Source of the DNA: Lujinxingia litoralis
GTDB taxonomy: Bacteria; Myxococcota_A; Bradymonadia; Bradymonadales; Bradymonadaceae
Reading direction: 5' to 3'
Length of the DNA: 64,000 bases
Assembly: GCF_003260125.1 (NCBI RefSeq)
Contig: NZ_QHKO01000004.1
Coordinates: 186,001-250,000, forward strand
A program made the translations under genes and the position numbers. How positions within the stretch are numbered: position 1 is the stretch's first letter; each line of letters opens with the position of its first letter. The notes below the pieces were generated by a model. The model saw only the letters and a program-made list of their open reading frames with translations, had not been told where the DNA came from and made no database searches. Of the stretch, positions 17,533 through 26,048 are shown piece by piece.

Positions 17533-18785
17533 CCCGCCGCCTCCCCCGGCCCCATCCCGGCGGCCAGCGTGCTCAGCGGCACCAGCCCGGGACGCTGCTC
17601 CGGATCGAGCCCCATCCGCGTGAGCGCCGCCCCCATCAGGTGCCCGATCAACGCCTGGTAGCTCAGCCCGGCCGCCGCGGCGATCAGGCATACATCGCTG
17701 TAGTCCGGCGTGAGCCCCGGCAGGGGGTTGACCTCCAGAAAATGAATCGTGCCCTCGTCGGCCAGACGAAAATCCACCCGCGCTAAGTCCCGCAGCTCCA
17801 GCGCCGCAAACACCTCCCGGGCCCGCGCCGCAATCCGCGCGCTCAACTCCGGCTCCAGGGGCGCCGGGCAGAGGTAGCGCGCCCCGGCCACCAGCTCTTG
17901 CTTGATCTCGTAGCTGTACACCGGAAAGGCCCCGGCAGCCTCGTTGAACGCCACCTCCAGAATCGGCAACACGCAGGGCTCAGCCCCGTTGCCGATCATC
18001 GCCACGGTGAACTCGCGCCCCGGGATGTAGGCCTCGACCAGGGCGGGCTGGTTGTAGCGCTCGCGCAGATAGCGCACCCGGGCGCGCAACGCCTCCTCAT
18101 CGTGCACCACCGCGCCCTGCCCGATGCCCTTGCTGGAGCCCTCGCAGGCCGGCTTAACGATCAGCGGAAAGCTCAGCCCCGGGCTCAGCGGGATGTCGGC
18201 CGCCTGAAAGACCTGAAAGGCCGGGGTGTCCAACCCGGCCTGGGCCACCAGACGCTTGGCCAACACCTTGTCGAGCGTGATGGCGATGGCCACCGAGTCG
18301 CTGCCCACAAAGGGAATGCCCCGGTACTCCAGCATCGCCGGCACCTGGCTCTCGCGGCTGCGCCCCTGCCAGCCCTCGGCGATGTTGAACACCAGATCGG
18401 GCATCACCTCATCGAGGCGCGCCGGCAGGTCGCCGCGGGCCTCGATCGGCACCACCTCGTAGCCCCAGCCCTCCAGCGCCTCGACAATCGCCGAGATGGT
18501 GCGCGGCGAATCAAACTCGGCCTCCTGATCCCCGTCGAGCCCCCGCTTGACGTTGTAGGTAAACCCCACCCGCAGCCTTCGCCCCACCCGGGGCTGGCTA
18601 GGGCGCTGCGCGCCGAGCCACTGGCTCAACCCGGCGGCGTCCCCCTCGATCACCACCAGCTCCGTCTCCGGGTCGACACCGGGCTCCCCACCGGGCTCCC
18701 CGGCGCGAATCGTCTGGACCTGAAACCCCTTCTCAAAAAGCGCCTGTTTTACAAAAGGCGTCTGACTGCCCGTGATCAAAATCAT
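17529..18785 (-). CDS. D-Ala-D-Ala ligase-like ATP-grasp enzyme
   Basis: The ATG at 18785 has GGGGAG upstream; 418 residues. The N-terminal 70 residues are an extra domain. Then GFTYNVKRG and a D-Ala-D-Ala ligase-like core follow: IVKPACEGSSKGIG (nucleotide grip), VEAYIPGREFTVAM, and FLEVNPLPGLTPDYSD (metal ligands). Ligases of this kind join amino acids using ATP. It is longer than Ddl (about 310-360), and no cell-wall genes flank it, so the substrate may differ from D-Ala. It is translationally coupled to the DmpA-type peptidase downstream. Confidence 0.85.
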   Translation of the reverse strand: MILITGSQTPFVKQALFEKGFQVQTIRAGEPGGEPGVDPETELVVIEGDAAGLSQWLGAQRPSQPRVGRRLRVGFTYNVKRGLDGDQEAEFDSPRTISAIVEALEGWGYEVVPIEARGDLPARLDEVMPDLVFNIAEGWQGRSRESQVPAMLEYRGIPFVGSDSVAIAITLDKVLAKRLVAQAGLDTPAFQVFQAADIPLSPGLSFPLIVKPACEGSSKGIGQGAVVHDEEALRARVRYLRERYNQPALVEAYIPGREFTVAMIGNGAEPCVLPILEVAFNEAAGAFPVYSYEIKQELVAGARYLCPAPLEPELSARIAARAREVFAALELRDLARVDFRLADEGTIHFLEVNPLPGLTPDYSDVCLIAAAAGLSYQALIGHLMGAALTRMGLDPEQRPGLVPLSTLAAGMGPGEAAG

Positions 18786-19002
18786 GCGTGTCTCCCCGGC
18801 GGCCCAACTCAAACAAGAACCCGCGACACTCGACTGCTTCGCGTGGCGCGATCTTGTGCTCGCTTCCCAGGCAGTCAATCCTCGCCATGCATTTTTCGCG
18901 CCCTGACGGGGTGATTAAATTCCCTTGAGAGTTCAATACGTTAACGCGCCCCATGCACCAACTAAGGGCGCGCCTGTGACCGCATCACCTAAGGGGGAGA
19001 GG

Positions 19003-20229
19003 ATGCCACGCCACGCACTGCTCATTGCCGCGCTCATCTGCTCGTTGATCGGCGTGTGGTCCTGCGCCAGCGCCCCGCCACCCGAGCCCGAGGCGCCGGC
19101 CTGCGAGGACTGCATCCAACCGCCGCTGCGCCGCGCGGAGCTCCTGGTGCACCTGGCCGCCGAGCAGGCCACCATCGCCCAGCGGATGAGCTACACCGGC
19201 AACGCCCCGCGCCCGATCACCGAGATCGCCCACGGCCCCACCCCGGAACACCCCCACCGCGAGCCGGCCATCCTGGAATCGGCGGAGGGCCCCTACCAGG
19301 GGCGCCTGGGCTGGCATACCGTCAGCGTCGATCCCGTAAACACCGAGGGCATCGCTCAACGCCGGCTGCGCGGGCGCGCCACCCACGCCGCCCACTGCTT
19401 CTTCGCCGAGCGCCCCAACGCCCACTCCCCCATCTTCGCCCTCTTCACCACCCACGACGCTCGCCAGGGCGACATCCTCTACGTGGGGCGCCACGACATC
19501 GATCTGGCCCGGGTGAAGGTCGCCCTCGACCATAAACGCGCCCCCATCCGCGTCGTGCGCACCGAGCAGCGCTGCGCCTTTCGCGACGACCAGAACCTGG
19601 CCGGCGCCATCGTCTTCTCGTACACCCGCCAGGACTTAAGCCCGCCTGAGAACGGCCCCTTCTTTGGCGTGGTTCTGGTCTCCCTCTCCGAGGTGCGCTA
19701 CCCCACCGGCAAGACCGCCACGGTGGAGTGGCAGGCCGCCGGCGGGCGTTTCGCCGGCGACGCCGAAACCCGCCAGGTGCAGATCGAGCATTACGAGGCC
19801 CCCACCGCGCGCCTCATCGGCCCCTTCGCCTCGGAGGTCGCGGCGATGGAAGCCGCCGAAGCCCAGATCCCCGCCGGGCGCTTCCGGCTGCGCCCGGAGC
19901 ACACCTTTGTGCGCATGCCGCCCCAGAGCTACCTGGGCGGCCAGCCCGACGAGTTCTGCCCGGTGCGCGCCAACTGCGAAGTCGAGGAGCCCCGCCAGGC
20001 CCCCGACGAAGTAGCCGAAAACCAGCCCGAGACCACCGCGATCTCCACCGCCGAAGACTCGCCACAAAGCGACGCTGAGGCCGAGGCCACCGCGGCCACG
20101 GACGCCACCGAGGAGCCCGAGACCGAGGCCACCGAGGAGCCTGAGGCCGCGCCTCCCAAAGCCCCCCCGGCGCCCCGGGTCGCCCCCGATACCCCGGCGC
20201 CCAGCTCCGCCTTTCCCACCCGACCTTAA
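19003..20229 (+). CDS. Uncharacterised lipoprotein
   Basis: GGGGGAGAGG precedes the ATG at 19003. The signal peptide ends GVWSC, a lipobox, followed by SAPPPEPEAP. The 408-residue protein has a globular part (residues about 50-310) with no motif I recognise, including several conserved-looking Cys (CEDC, HCFF, RCAF, EFCPVRANC), and ends in a long Glu/Ala/Thr/Pro-rich disordered tail. It is divergent from the ATP-grasp gene. Likely anchored in the envelope; function unknown. Confidence 0.65.
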   Translation: MPRHALLIAALICSLIGVWSCASAPPPEPEAPACEDCIQPPLRRAELLVHLAAEQATIAQRMSYTGNAPRPITEIAHGPTPEHPHREPAILESAEGPYQGRLGWHTVSVDPVNTEGIAQRRLRGRATHAAHCFFAERPNAHSPIFALFTTHDARQGDILYVGRHDIDLARVKVALDHKRAPIRVVRTEQRCAFRDDQNLAGAIVFSYTRQDLSPPENGPFFGVVLVSLSEVRYPTGKTATVEWQAAGGRFAGDAETRQVQIEHYEAPTARLIGPFASEVAAMEAAEAQIPAGRFRLRPEHTFVRMPPQSYLGGQPDEFCPVRANCEVEEPRQAPDEVAENQPETTAISTAEDSPQSDAEAEATAATDATEEPETEATEEPEAAPPKAPPAPRVAPDTPAPSSAFPTRP

Positions 20230-20309
20230 GCGCGCACGGGGGCAGCACGCACCCGGCGTCTATGTTAGGGTGCCCGCGATGTGGATGACCGCTGCCTCCT
20301 GATAGCCCT

Positions 20310-21311
20310 ATGACCCTTCCCGATCTCGACGTCCTCTTTGCCCGGGCCGAAGCCCTGCGCCGCCAGGGCCCCGCCGGGCGCTACGCGCCCAGCCCCACCG
20401 GCGATCTGCACGCCGGCAACCTCCGCACCGCGCTCCTGGCCTGGCTGCAAGCCCGCCAGGCCGGTGCCCGCTTTATCCTGCGCATCGAAGATCTCGACCG
20501 GCCCCGGGTGCGCCCGGGAAGCACCGAAAAACTCCTGGCCGACCTGCGCTGGCTCGGCCTCGACTGGGACGAAGGCCCCGAGCAGGGCGGCCCCTCCGGC
20601 CCCTACCTCCAGTCGGAGCGCCTGAGCCTCTACCAGGCCGCGCTCCAACGCCTCCAGGACCGCCGTCGCGTCTACCCCTGTTACTGCTCTCGCCGCGACA
20701 TCGCCCAGGCGGCCAGCGCCCCGCATGGCCCCACGGGCATCATCTACCCGGGGACCTGCCGCGCCCTATCCCCCGCAGAGCGCGCCGCCCGCCAGGCCCG
20801 CCGCCCCGAGCGCCTGCCGGCCTGGCGCCTGGTGGTCGAGGAGCGCACGATCCACTTCGACGATCGCGTCTGCGGCCCCCAACACCAGCACCTGGGCCGT
20901 GAGGTGGGAGATTTCGTGCTGCGCCGCGCCGACGACATCTTCGCCTACCAGCTGGCCGTGGTCCTGGACGACGCCCTGATGGGCATCACCGACGTGGTCC
21001 GCGGCGACGATCTGCTGGACTCCACCGCTCGCCAGATCGCGCTCTTTGAGATCTTTGAACAACCCGCCCCCCGCTTCTGGCACGTGCCCCTGATGCGCGA
21101 CGCCACTGGCGAGCGCATGTCCAAGCGTGACGGCTCCGACGCCCTCGATCTCCTCAAGGACCAGGGCATGGACGCGCCGGCGGTCATCGGCTACCTGGCC
21201 GAAAGCCTGGGCTGGGTCGAGCCCGGCCAGCGCCTCTCGGCCCCCGAACTCCTCCAGGACCTGGGCACCGACGCCATCGCCAACCTGGGCCCCGCTCCCG
21301 AGCGCTCCTGA
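20310..21311 (+). CDS. gluQ: Glutamyl-Q tRNA(Asp) synthetase
   Basis: A truncated relative of glutamyl-tRNA synthetase that attaches glutamate to queuosine in the anticodon of tRNA-Asp. The HIGH-like motif is SPTGDLHAGN, the KMSKS-like motif is GERMSKRDG, and a zinc site is suggested by YPCYCSRRD and YPGTC. The anticodon-binding domain of GluRS is absent; 333 residues is close to the family's usual length of about 300. The region DDALMGITDVVRGDDLL is typical of this family. Confidence 0.93.
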   Translation: MTLPDLDVLFARAEALRRQGPAGRYAPSPTGDLHAGNLRTALLAWLQARQAGARFILRIEDLDRPRVRPGSTEKLLADLRWLGLDWDEGPEQGGPSGPYLQSERLSLYQAALQRLQDRRRVYPCYCSRRDIAQAASAPHGPTGIIYPGTCRALSPAERAARQARRPERLPAWRLVVEERTIHFDDRVCGPQHQHLGREVGDFVLRRADDIFAYQLAVVLDDALMGITDVVRGDDLLDSTARQIALFEIFEQPAPRFWHVPLMRDATGERMSKRDGSDALDLLKDQGMDAPAVIGYLAESLGWVEPGQRLSAPELLQDLGTDAIANLGPAPERS

Positions 21312-21416
21312 GCGCGCCGCCCGCTCCCCCCTACTGGCTTTGTGCGCGGGGGGCTGGCGATTAGATTGCACCCGCCAACCTGTCTTACGTCGTCTTACGC
21401 ATCTGCCGAGGTGTTC

Positions 21417-22772
21417 ATGCGTGCTATCAACCCCGCCACCGAAGAGCTCATCGCCGAGTACCCCCACCACACCAACGATGAGATCATCGCGCGCCTTCAC
21501 CGCGCCCACGAGGCCTTTGAGCGCTGGCGTCTCACCCCGATCGTGGAGCGCGCCCGGCACTTTCGCCTCCTGGCCGACGAGCTCCGCAGCGGCGTCAGCC
21601 ACCTAAGCCGTCGGATGACCGACGAGATGGGCAAACCCATCGCTCAGGCCCGCGCCGAGGTCGAAAAATGCGCCTGGGCCTGCGACTACTTCGCCGAGCA
21701 GGCCGGCGCCCTGCTGGAAACTCGCCATATCGACACCGAGGCCACCGATTCCTACGTGACCTACGCCCCGCTGGGCCCGGTGCTGGCGATCATGCCCTGG
21801 AACTTCCCCCTGTGGCAGGTCTTCCGCTTCGCCGCCCCGGCGATGATGGCCGGCAACGTGGCGCTGCTCAAACACGCGCCCAACACCCCGGGCTGCGCCC
21901 GCGACATCGTCGAGCTCTTCGACGCGGCCGACTTCCCCACCGGTACCTTCCAGAACCTCTTCATCAACGAGCGCAAAACCGAAGAGGTGATCCGCCACAG
22001 CGGCGTGGCCGCCGTCACGCTCACCGGCTCCACCGGCGCCGGCCGCCAGGTGGCCTCCATCGCCGGCGAGTCGCTCAAGAAATGCGTGCTGGAACTCGGC
22101 GGCTCGGATCCCTTTGTGGTGTTGGCCGACTGCGACCTGGAAGAGGTCGTCGAAAAGGCCCTGGTGGGTCGCTTCCAGAACAACGGCCAGAGCTGCATCG
22201 CCGCCAAACGCTTCATCGTCGAGGAGCCCGTCTACGAGGCCTTCGTGACCCGCTTCAAAAGCGCGATCGAAGAGCTCAAGGTCGGCGATCCCCACGACGA
22301 GGCGGTCGATGTGGGGCCGATGGCCCGCAAAGACCTGCGCGATGAGCTCCATAAGCAGGTCAAACGCAGCATCCGCCAGGGCGCCCGCTGTCTGGTCGGC
22401 GGCCACCCCTTAGAGGGCAAGGGCTTCTTCTACGCCCCCACCCTCCTGGTGGACGTCGCCCCCGAGATGCCGGCCTTCGACGAAGAGACCTTCGGGCCGG
22501 TGGCCGCGGTGGTGCGCGCCCGCGACGTCGACGACGCCATCCGCCTGGCCAACACCAGCGCCTACGGCCTGGGCGCCAGCCTCTGGACCACCCGCAGCCG
22601 TGGCCAGACCCTGGTCTCCCGCTTCCACGCCGGCTTCGTCGCGGTCAACGAGATCGTCAAAAGCGATCCGCGCCTGCCCTTTGGTGGCATCAAAGACTCC
22701 GGCTTTGGCCGTGAGCTCGCCGCCGAAGGCATCCACGAGTTCACCAACGTCAAGACCATCTACGTGGCCTGA
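21417..22772 (+). CDS. NAD(P)-dependent succinate-semialdehyde dehydrogenase-type ALDH
   Basis: The protein resembles the Sad/YneI group of succinate-semialdehyde dehydrogenases throughout. Hallmarks are IMPWNFPLWQVFRFAAPAMM, LELGGSDPFVVL with the general-base Glu, and NNGQSCIAAKRF with the catalytic Cys. The ATG at 21417 has GAGGTG upstream and gives 451 residues; a 25-codon upstream extension is not supported. The likely reaction is oxidation of succinate semialdehyde to succinate, feeding the TCA cycle, but related aldehydes are possible. It follows gluQ by about 105 bases. Confidence 0.87.
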   Translation: MRAINPATEELIAEYPHHTNDEIIARLHRAHEAFERWRLTPIVERARHFRLLADELRSGVSHLSRRMTDEMGKPIAQARAEVEKCAWACDYFAEQAGALLETRHIDTEATDSYVTYAPLGPVLAIMPWNFPLWQVFRFAAPAMMAGNVALLKHAPNTPGCARDIVELFDAADFPTGTFQNLFINERKTEEVIRHSGVAAVTLTGSTGAGRQVASIAGESLKKCVLELGGSDPFVVLADCDLEEVVEKALVGRFQNNGQSCIAAKRFIVEEPVYEAFVTRFKSAIEELKVGDPHDEAVDVGPMARKDLRDELHKQVKRSIRQGARCLVGGHPLEGKGFFYAPTLLVDVAPEMPAFDEETFGPVAAVVRARDVDDAIRLANTSAYGLGASLWTTRSRGQTLVSRFHAGFVAVNEIVKSDPRLPFGGIKDSGFGRELAAEGIHEFTNVKTIYVA

Positions 22773-22824
22773 GCCCCCCCGGGGGATGTCAGCAGTGCGG
22801 CCGGCGGCCGGCCGAAAAGCGGCC

Positions 22825-23583
22825 TCAGCCGCCGTACTCCAGGCGCAGGCGCACCAGAAGGTCGTGGAGCTCGGGCTTGCCCCGCGGCTCCTCGGGCAGA
22901 TCGCTGTGGAAGCGCGCGTCGTCGAGCTGGCGCATCAGCCGGCGAAACTCCCCTTCGTAAAAGCTCATGTCGGCGTCTTCCATCAGCGTCTCTTCGGAGC
23001 CGTGGAGCTTTAGCGCGATCAGGTCCCCCAGGTAGGGAAGCCGATAGCGGTGGTTCAGCCGCATGATATTGGCCTCCACCTCGCCAGTCTCCATCAGGTA
23101 CATGCCGGTCAGGAGCGTGCGAAACACGTAGAGCAGGGGCTTGAGCTTGCGCTGCTTCTCAAACACCGCCCAGATCTTCTGGGCAAACCCGCGGTAGGCA
23201 TGGCCGTGGTTGCTGGTGATGCACTCCCCGGCGATCTCGCGCAGCTCGTCAAAATAGGCCGTGCGATGATGCACCAGGGGTGAAAAAATCTGCTCCAGCA
23301 CGTTGGTGTTTCGCTTGAGCAAGAGGGTGAAATACTTGTGCACGTCGTGCGAAACGAAATCGATCTTCTCGCCATCCATGTGCTCAAAGAGCTCGAGGGT
23401 CTCGCGCTCATTGTAGAGCCCCACCACATTCTCCAGCGGAAGAACGTGGGCCCCGCGAATGTCATGATCGGAGTCGAAGGATGGGAAGCCGTAGAGATGG
23501 CTGCCCACCACCGAGGCGAAGAGCATGGGGTAGGACTGCCTGGCGAGGACTTTTTTAACGATCTGATCTTGCGCCACCTGCAT
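22825..23583 (-). CDS. Predicted nucleotidyltransferase (RlaP/YcgL-like)
   Basis: The motif GSHLYGF followed by SFDSDHDIRG holds the Gly-Ser and Asp-x-Asp pattern of the pol-beta nucleotidyltransferase fold. The overall layout fits the predicted nucleotidyltransferase family of PF10127, members of which occur near RNA ligases in suspected RNA-repair operons. No RNA ligase is found in this window, so the role is open. ATG at 23583 with CAGGAG upstream gives 252 residues; a GTG at 23625 is an alternative. It is convergent with the dehydrogenase and divergent from the FemAB-like gene. Confidence 0.78.
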   Translation of the reverse strand: MQVAQDQIVKKVLARQSYPMLFASVVGSHLYGFPSFDSDHDIRGAHVLPLENVVGLYNERETLELFEHMDGEKIDFVSHDVHKYFTLLLKRNTNVLEQIFSPLVHHRTAYFDELREIAGECITSNHGHAYRGFAQKIWAVFEKQRKLKPLLYVFRTLLTGMYLMETGEVEANIMRLNHRYRLPYLGDLIALKLHGSEETLMEDADMSFYEGEFRRLMRQLDDARFHSDLPEEPRGKPELHDLLVRLRLEYGG

Positions 23584-23770
23584 ATCCAGCGCTCCTGAGC
23601 TACGTGTGAGGTCTGTGGGAGGCACTTCAAAGTGGGCCTATGGTCGCACAGATCACGCGCGGCGAACAATGGCGTATCACCCGCGGAGGCGCCCCTCGGT
23701 CGCCCTCGGCCCCGGCTATGGAGGCCGGCTCACCCGCCCCCCCCCGCGCGTTTCCCCCTGGAGGTTTTAC

Positions 23771-24934
23771 ATGGAGCAGCTGCGTATCGAGATTCGCCCG
23801 GGCGTGGGCACCCTGGACCCGGCCGCCTGGGACGCGCTGAGCGCGGACACCAACCCCTTTTTGAGCCACGCGTTTTTGAGCACCCTGGAGCGCACCGGCT
23901 GCCTGGACGAGGCCAGCGGCTGGGTGCCCCAGATCCTCTGCGCCTTCGCCGACGATGCCCTGGTGGGCGCGCTGCCCCTCTATCTGAAATTCCACTCCCG
24001 CGGGGAGTTCGTCTTTGACTGGAGCTGGGCCGAGGCCGCCCACCGCGCCGGCATCCCCTACTACCCCAAGGCCGTGGTCGCGGTGCCCTTTAGCCCGGTC
24101 ACCGGCGCGCGGGTGCTCGTCAGGCCCGAGGCGCACAGCCCGGCGGTGATGCGCGCCCTGGTGCGCGCGGCCATCGCGCTGGCCGACCAGGCCGGGCTCT
24201 CCTCGCTGCACTTTAACTTCATCCGCCCCGAGGACCGCGCCCTCTTCGCCGAACTCGGCCTGCCGATCCGCGCCGGCATCCAGTACCAGTGGCAGAACCA
24301 CGACCCGGTAAGCGGCGCGCCCTACACCGACTTCGATGGGTTTCTGGGGGCCTTTCGCGCCAAACGCCGGGCGACCATCCGCCGGGAGCGCCGCGAGCTG
24401 CAACGCGCCGGGGTGCGCGCCCGGGTGCTGCGCGGCGACGAGCTCACCGACGAGGTGATGCGGCGCATGCACCGCTACTATGCCGACACCGTCGATAAGT
24501 TCTTCTACGGGGAGCGCTACCTCAACGAGGCCTTCTTCGTGGAGATCGCCCGCGCGATGCCCGGGGCCCTGCACCTGATGATGCTGGAGCAGGAGGGGGA
24601 GCCCTTTGGCGGCGCCTTTAACCTGGTCGACGATACCCACCTCTTCGGGCGCTACTGGGGCTGCGAACGCCAGGTGCGCTTTGCCCACTTTGAGGCCTGC
24701 ATCTACGCCCCGGTTACGTGGGCGATCGCGCAGGGACTCCAGGTCTTTGAACCCGGGGCCGGCGGCGACCACAAATACGAGCGCGGCTTCACCCCCACGG
24801 CCACCTACAGCGCGCACTACATCCGCGACCAACGCCTGCGCCTCGCCATCCAGGACTTTCTGGCCCAGGAACACCGGGAGGTCGACACCCGCATCGACGC
24901 GCTCCGCCAGATCGGCCCCCTCAAAGAGGGGTAG
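23771..24934 (+). CDS. FemAB-like N-acyltransferase (PF04339 type)
   Basis: The 387-residue product starts at ATG 23771 with GGAGG eight bases upstream. Two GNAT-like halves are seen; landmarks are NPFLSHAFLSTLE near the N-terminus, FDWSWAEAAHRAGIPYYPK, FRAKRRATIRRER, and a C-terminal FEPGAGGDHKYERGF, all typical of PF04339. Members are often called peptidogalycan biosynthesis or DUF482 proteins. Donor and acceptor are not known, though aminoacyl or acyl transfer to an envelope component is likely. The gene ends just before the second tandem-repeat array. Confidence 0.85.
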   Translation: MEQLRIEIRPGVGTLDPAAWDALSADTNPFLSHAFLSTLERTGCLDEASGWVPQILCAFADDALVGALPLYLKFHSRGEFVFDWSWAEAAHRAGIPYYPKAVVAVPFSPVTGARVLVRPEAHSPAVMRALVRAAIALADQAGLSSLHFNFIRPEDRALFAELGLPIRAGIQYQWQNHDPVSGAPYTDFDGFLGAFRAKRRATIRRERRELQRAGVRARVLRGDELTDEVMRRMHRYYADTVDKFFYGERYLNEAFFVEIARAMPGALHLMMLEQEGEPFGGAFNLVDDTHLFGRYWGCERQVRFAHFEACIYAPVTWAIAQGLQVFEPGAGGDHKYERGFTPTATYSAHYIRDQRLRLAIQDFLAQEHREVDTRIDALRQIGPLKEG

Positions 24935-24945
24935 TCCTCCCCTTG

Positions 24946-25113
24946 CCCCCGCGCCGGTTGAAACTCACGTCCTCAGCGCTTAATCGCCCCCCGCGCCAAT
25001 TGAAACTCACGTCCTCAGCACCTGATCGACCCCCGCGCCAATTGAAACTCACGTCCTCAGCACCTGATCGACCCCCGCGCCCATTGAAACTCACGTCCTC
25101 AGCACCTGATCGA
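24946..25113. repeat. Tandem repeat family C, four copies of 42 bp
   Basis: Copies start at 24946, 24988, 25030 and 25072. Each reads CCCCCGCGCC, then AATTGAAACTCACGTCC and TCAGCACCTGATCGA. The first copy has GGTTG and CAGCGCTTAATCG instead, which resemble family D. The array begins about ten bases after the FemAB-like stop codon. Frames stay open through the multiple-of-three unit, so periodic peptides in this stretch are not taken as genes. Confidence 0.92.
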
Positions 25114-25290
25114 CCCTGGTTCAACTGCAAAAGCCCTCTCTCAGCGCTTAATCGACCCTGGTTCAACTGCAAAAGCCCTCTCTCAGCGCTTAATCGACCC
25201 TGGTTCAACTGCAAAGCCCTCTCTCAGCGCTTAATCGACCCTGGTTCAACTGCAAAAGCCCTCTCTCAGCGCTTAATCGACCCTGTTTCA
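25114..25290. repeat. Tandem repeat family D, four copies of 42/41 bp plus a partial one
   Basis: Copies start at 25114, 25156, 25198 and 25239, with a broken copy at 25281. The unit is CCCTGGTTCAACTGCAAAAG, then CCCTCTCTCAGCGCTTAATC and GA. The third copy lacks one A. It follows family C directly and shares the CTCAGC...ATCGACCC end with it. Confidence 0.92.
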
Positions 25291-25428
25291 TTTTAAACTA
25301 AGGTCGTATAAGCGCATGAATCCTCAGCGATCGCCCGATCGCCCCTTTGGGGGGAGCGCGCGTGCTACGACCTGCGGATCGACAAGGTTCGCGAGAAGCC
25401 CGGCGGCTACGGGTGCCGGGCAGCGCGC
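25291..25428. other. Gap between array and terminator
   Basis: After the arrays this stretch holds a short inverted repeat (GCGATCGCCCGATCGC, near 25328) and an open frame of 38 codons from 25315 without a ribosome-binding site. I support no gene here. Confidence 0.4.
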
Positions 25429-25430
25429 AT

Positions 25431-25467
25431 AAAAAAACAGGACCGGCGCTTGTGCGCCGGCCCTGCT
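25431..25467 (-). terminator. Rho-independent terminator for the Roadblock operon
   Basis: On the minus strand a GC-rich stem (CAGGGCCGGCGC then GCGCCGGTCCTG, with one mismatch) and a small ACAA loop are followed by seven T. It lies about 60 bases after the Roadblock gene's stop codon. Confidence 0.85.
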
Positions 25468-25528
25468 GCCATTCATACATCCTGCGATCTCAGATGTATC
25501 AGGTCATCGGATACATCAAGCACGCCTC

Positions 25529-25933
25529 TTAGAGGGCGCCTTCGATCTTGGGCAGCTGCATCCGCGACTTGGTCAGGGCCATCCCGATGTTGGCCGAGCG
25601 GTCGCAAACCCAGACCACGGCGTGCTCGGGGTTCTGCTTGCAGCGCTGGAAGATGTGCAGGAGGTTATCGCTGAACACGATGATTTCCTGGAAGTAGTGG
25701 TGCCCGTCCTGCTCCAGCCCGCGGGCGTTGCGGAACATCTTCTCGATGGTCGAGACGTTGCGGCCCTGGAAGAGATCCGCGGTAGCGGCGGCGACCATAT
25801 CGAGCACATCCTGGGGGTGCGATTCGACGGTTTTGACGCCGATGAGCATTCCGGTGGACATATCAACGTATCCGCCGGCAACGCACTCGGGGATTTCACG
25901 GACGGCGGTCTGAATGGCATCGTTCAACGACAT
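25529..25933 (-). CDS. Roadblock/LC7-domain protein
   Basis: 134 residues from ATG 25933, which has GAGGAG eight bases upstream. The pattern of an N-terminal helix, a GGYVDMSTGMLIGVKT strand-turn-strand, a long helix, and EIIVFSDNLLHIFQR...AVVWVCDR strands matches Roadblock/LC7 (MglB-like) proteins. These act as dimeric regulators or GAPs for small Ras-like GTPases in polarity and motility. No MglA-type GTPase is in the window. It is the last gene of a three-gene minus-strand set with an ABC-phosphatase fusion and an unknown protein. Confidence 0.8.
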   Translation of the reverse strand: MSLNDAIQTAVREIPECVAGGYVDMSTGMLIGVKTVESHPQDVLDMVAAATADLFQGRNVSTIEKMFRNARGLEQDGHHYFQEIIVFSDNLLHIFQRCKQNPEHAVVWVCDRSANIGMALTKSRMQLPKIEGAL

Positions 25934-26048
25934 GACGTACTCCTCTCGGGATTGAATGTGGGGCTGCGAAAAGATTGGGGAGATTCCCCTTTGAGGTGCG
26001 TGCCCACGCCGCACCTCAAACCCTTTGCCCGGAACCTGGCGGAAAAAC

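Noticed and set aside
24946..25290. CRISPR array at the second locus
   Set aside because: Units are contiguous without variable spacers.
24921..25296. Open frames with periodic peptides through the second array, both strands
   Set aside because: Same reason; peptide repeats come from repeat DNA and no start signal is present.
25315..25431. 38-codon frame between array and terminator
   Set aside because: No ribosome-binding site and a composition like surrounding non-coding DNA.
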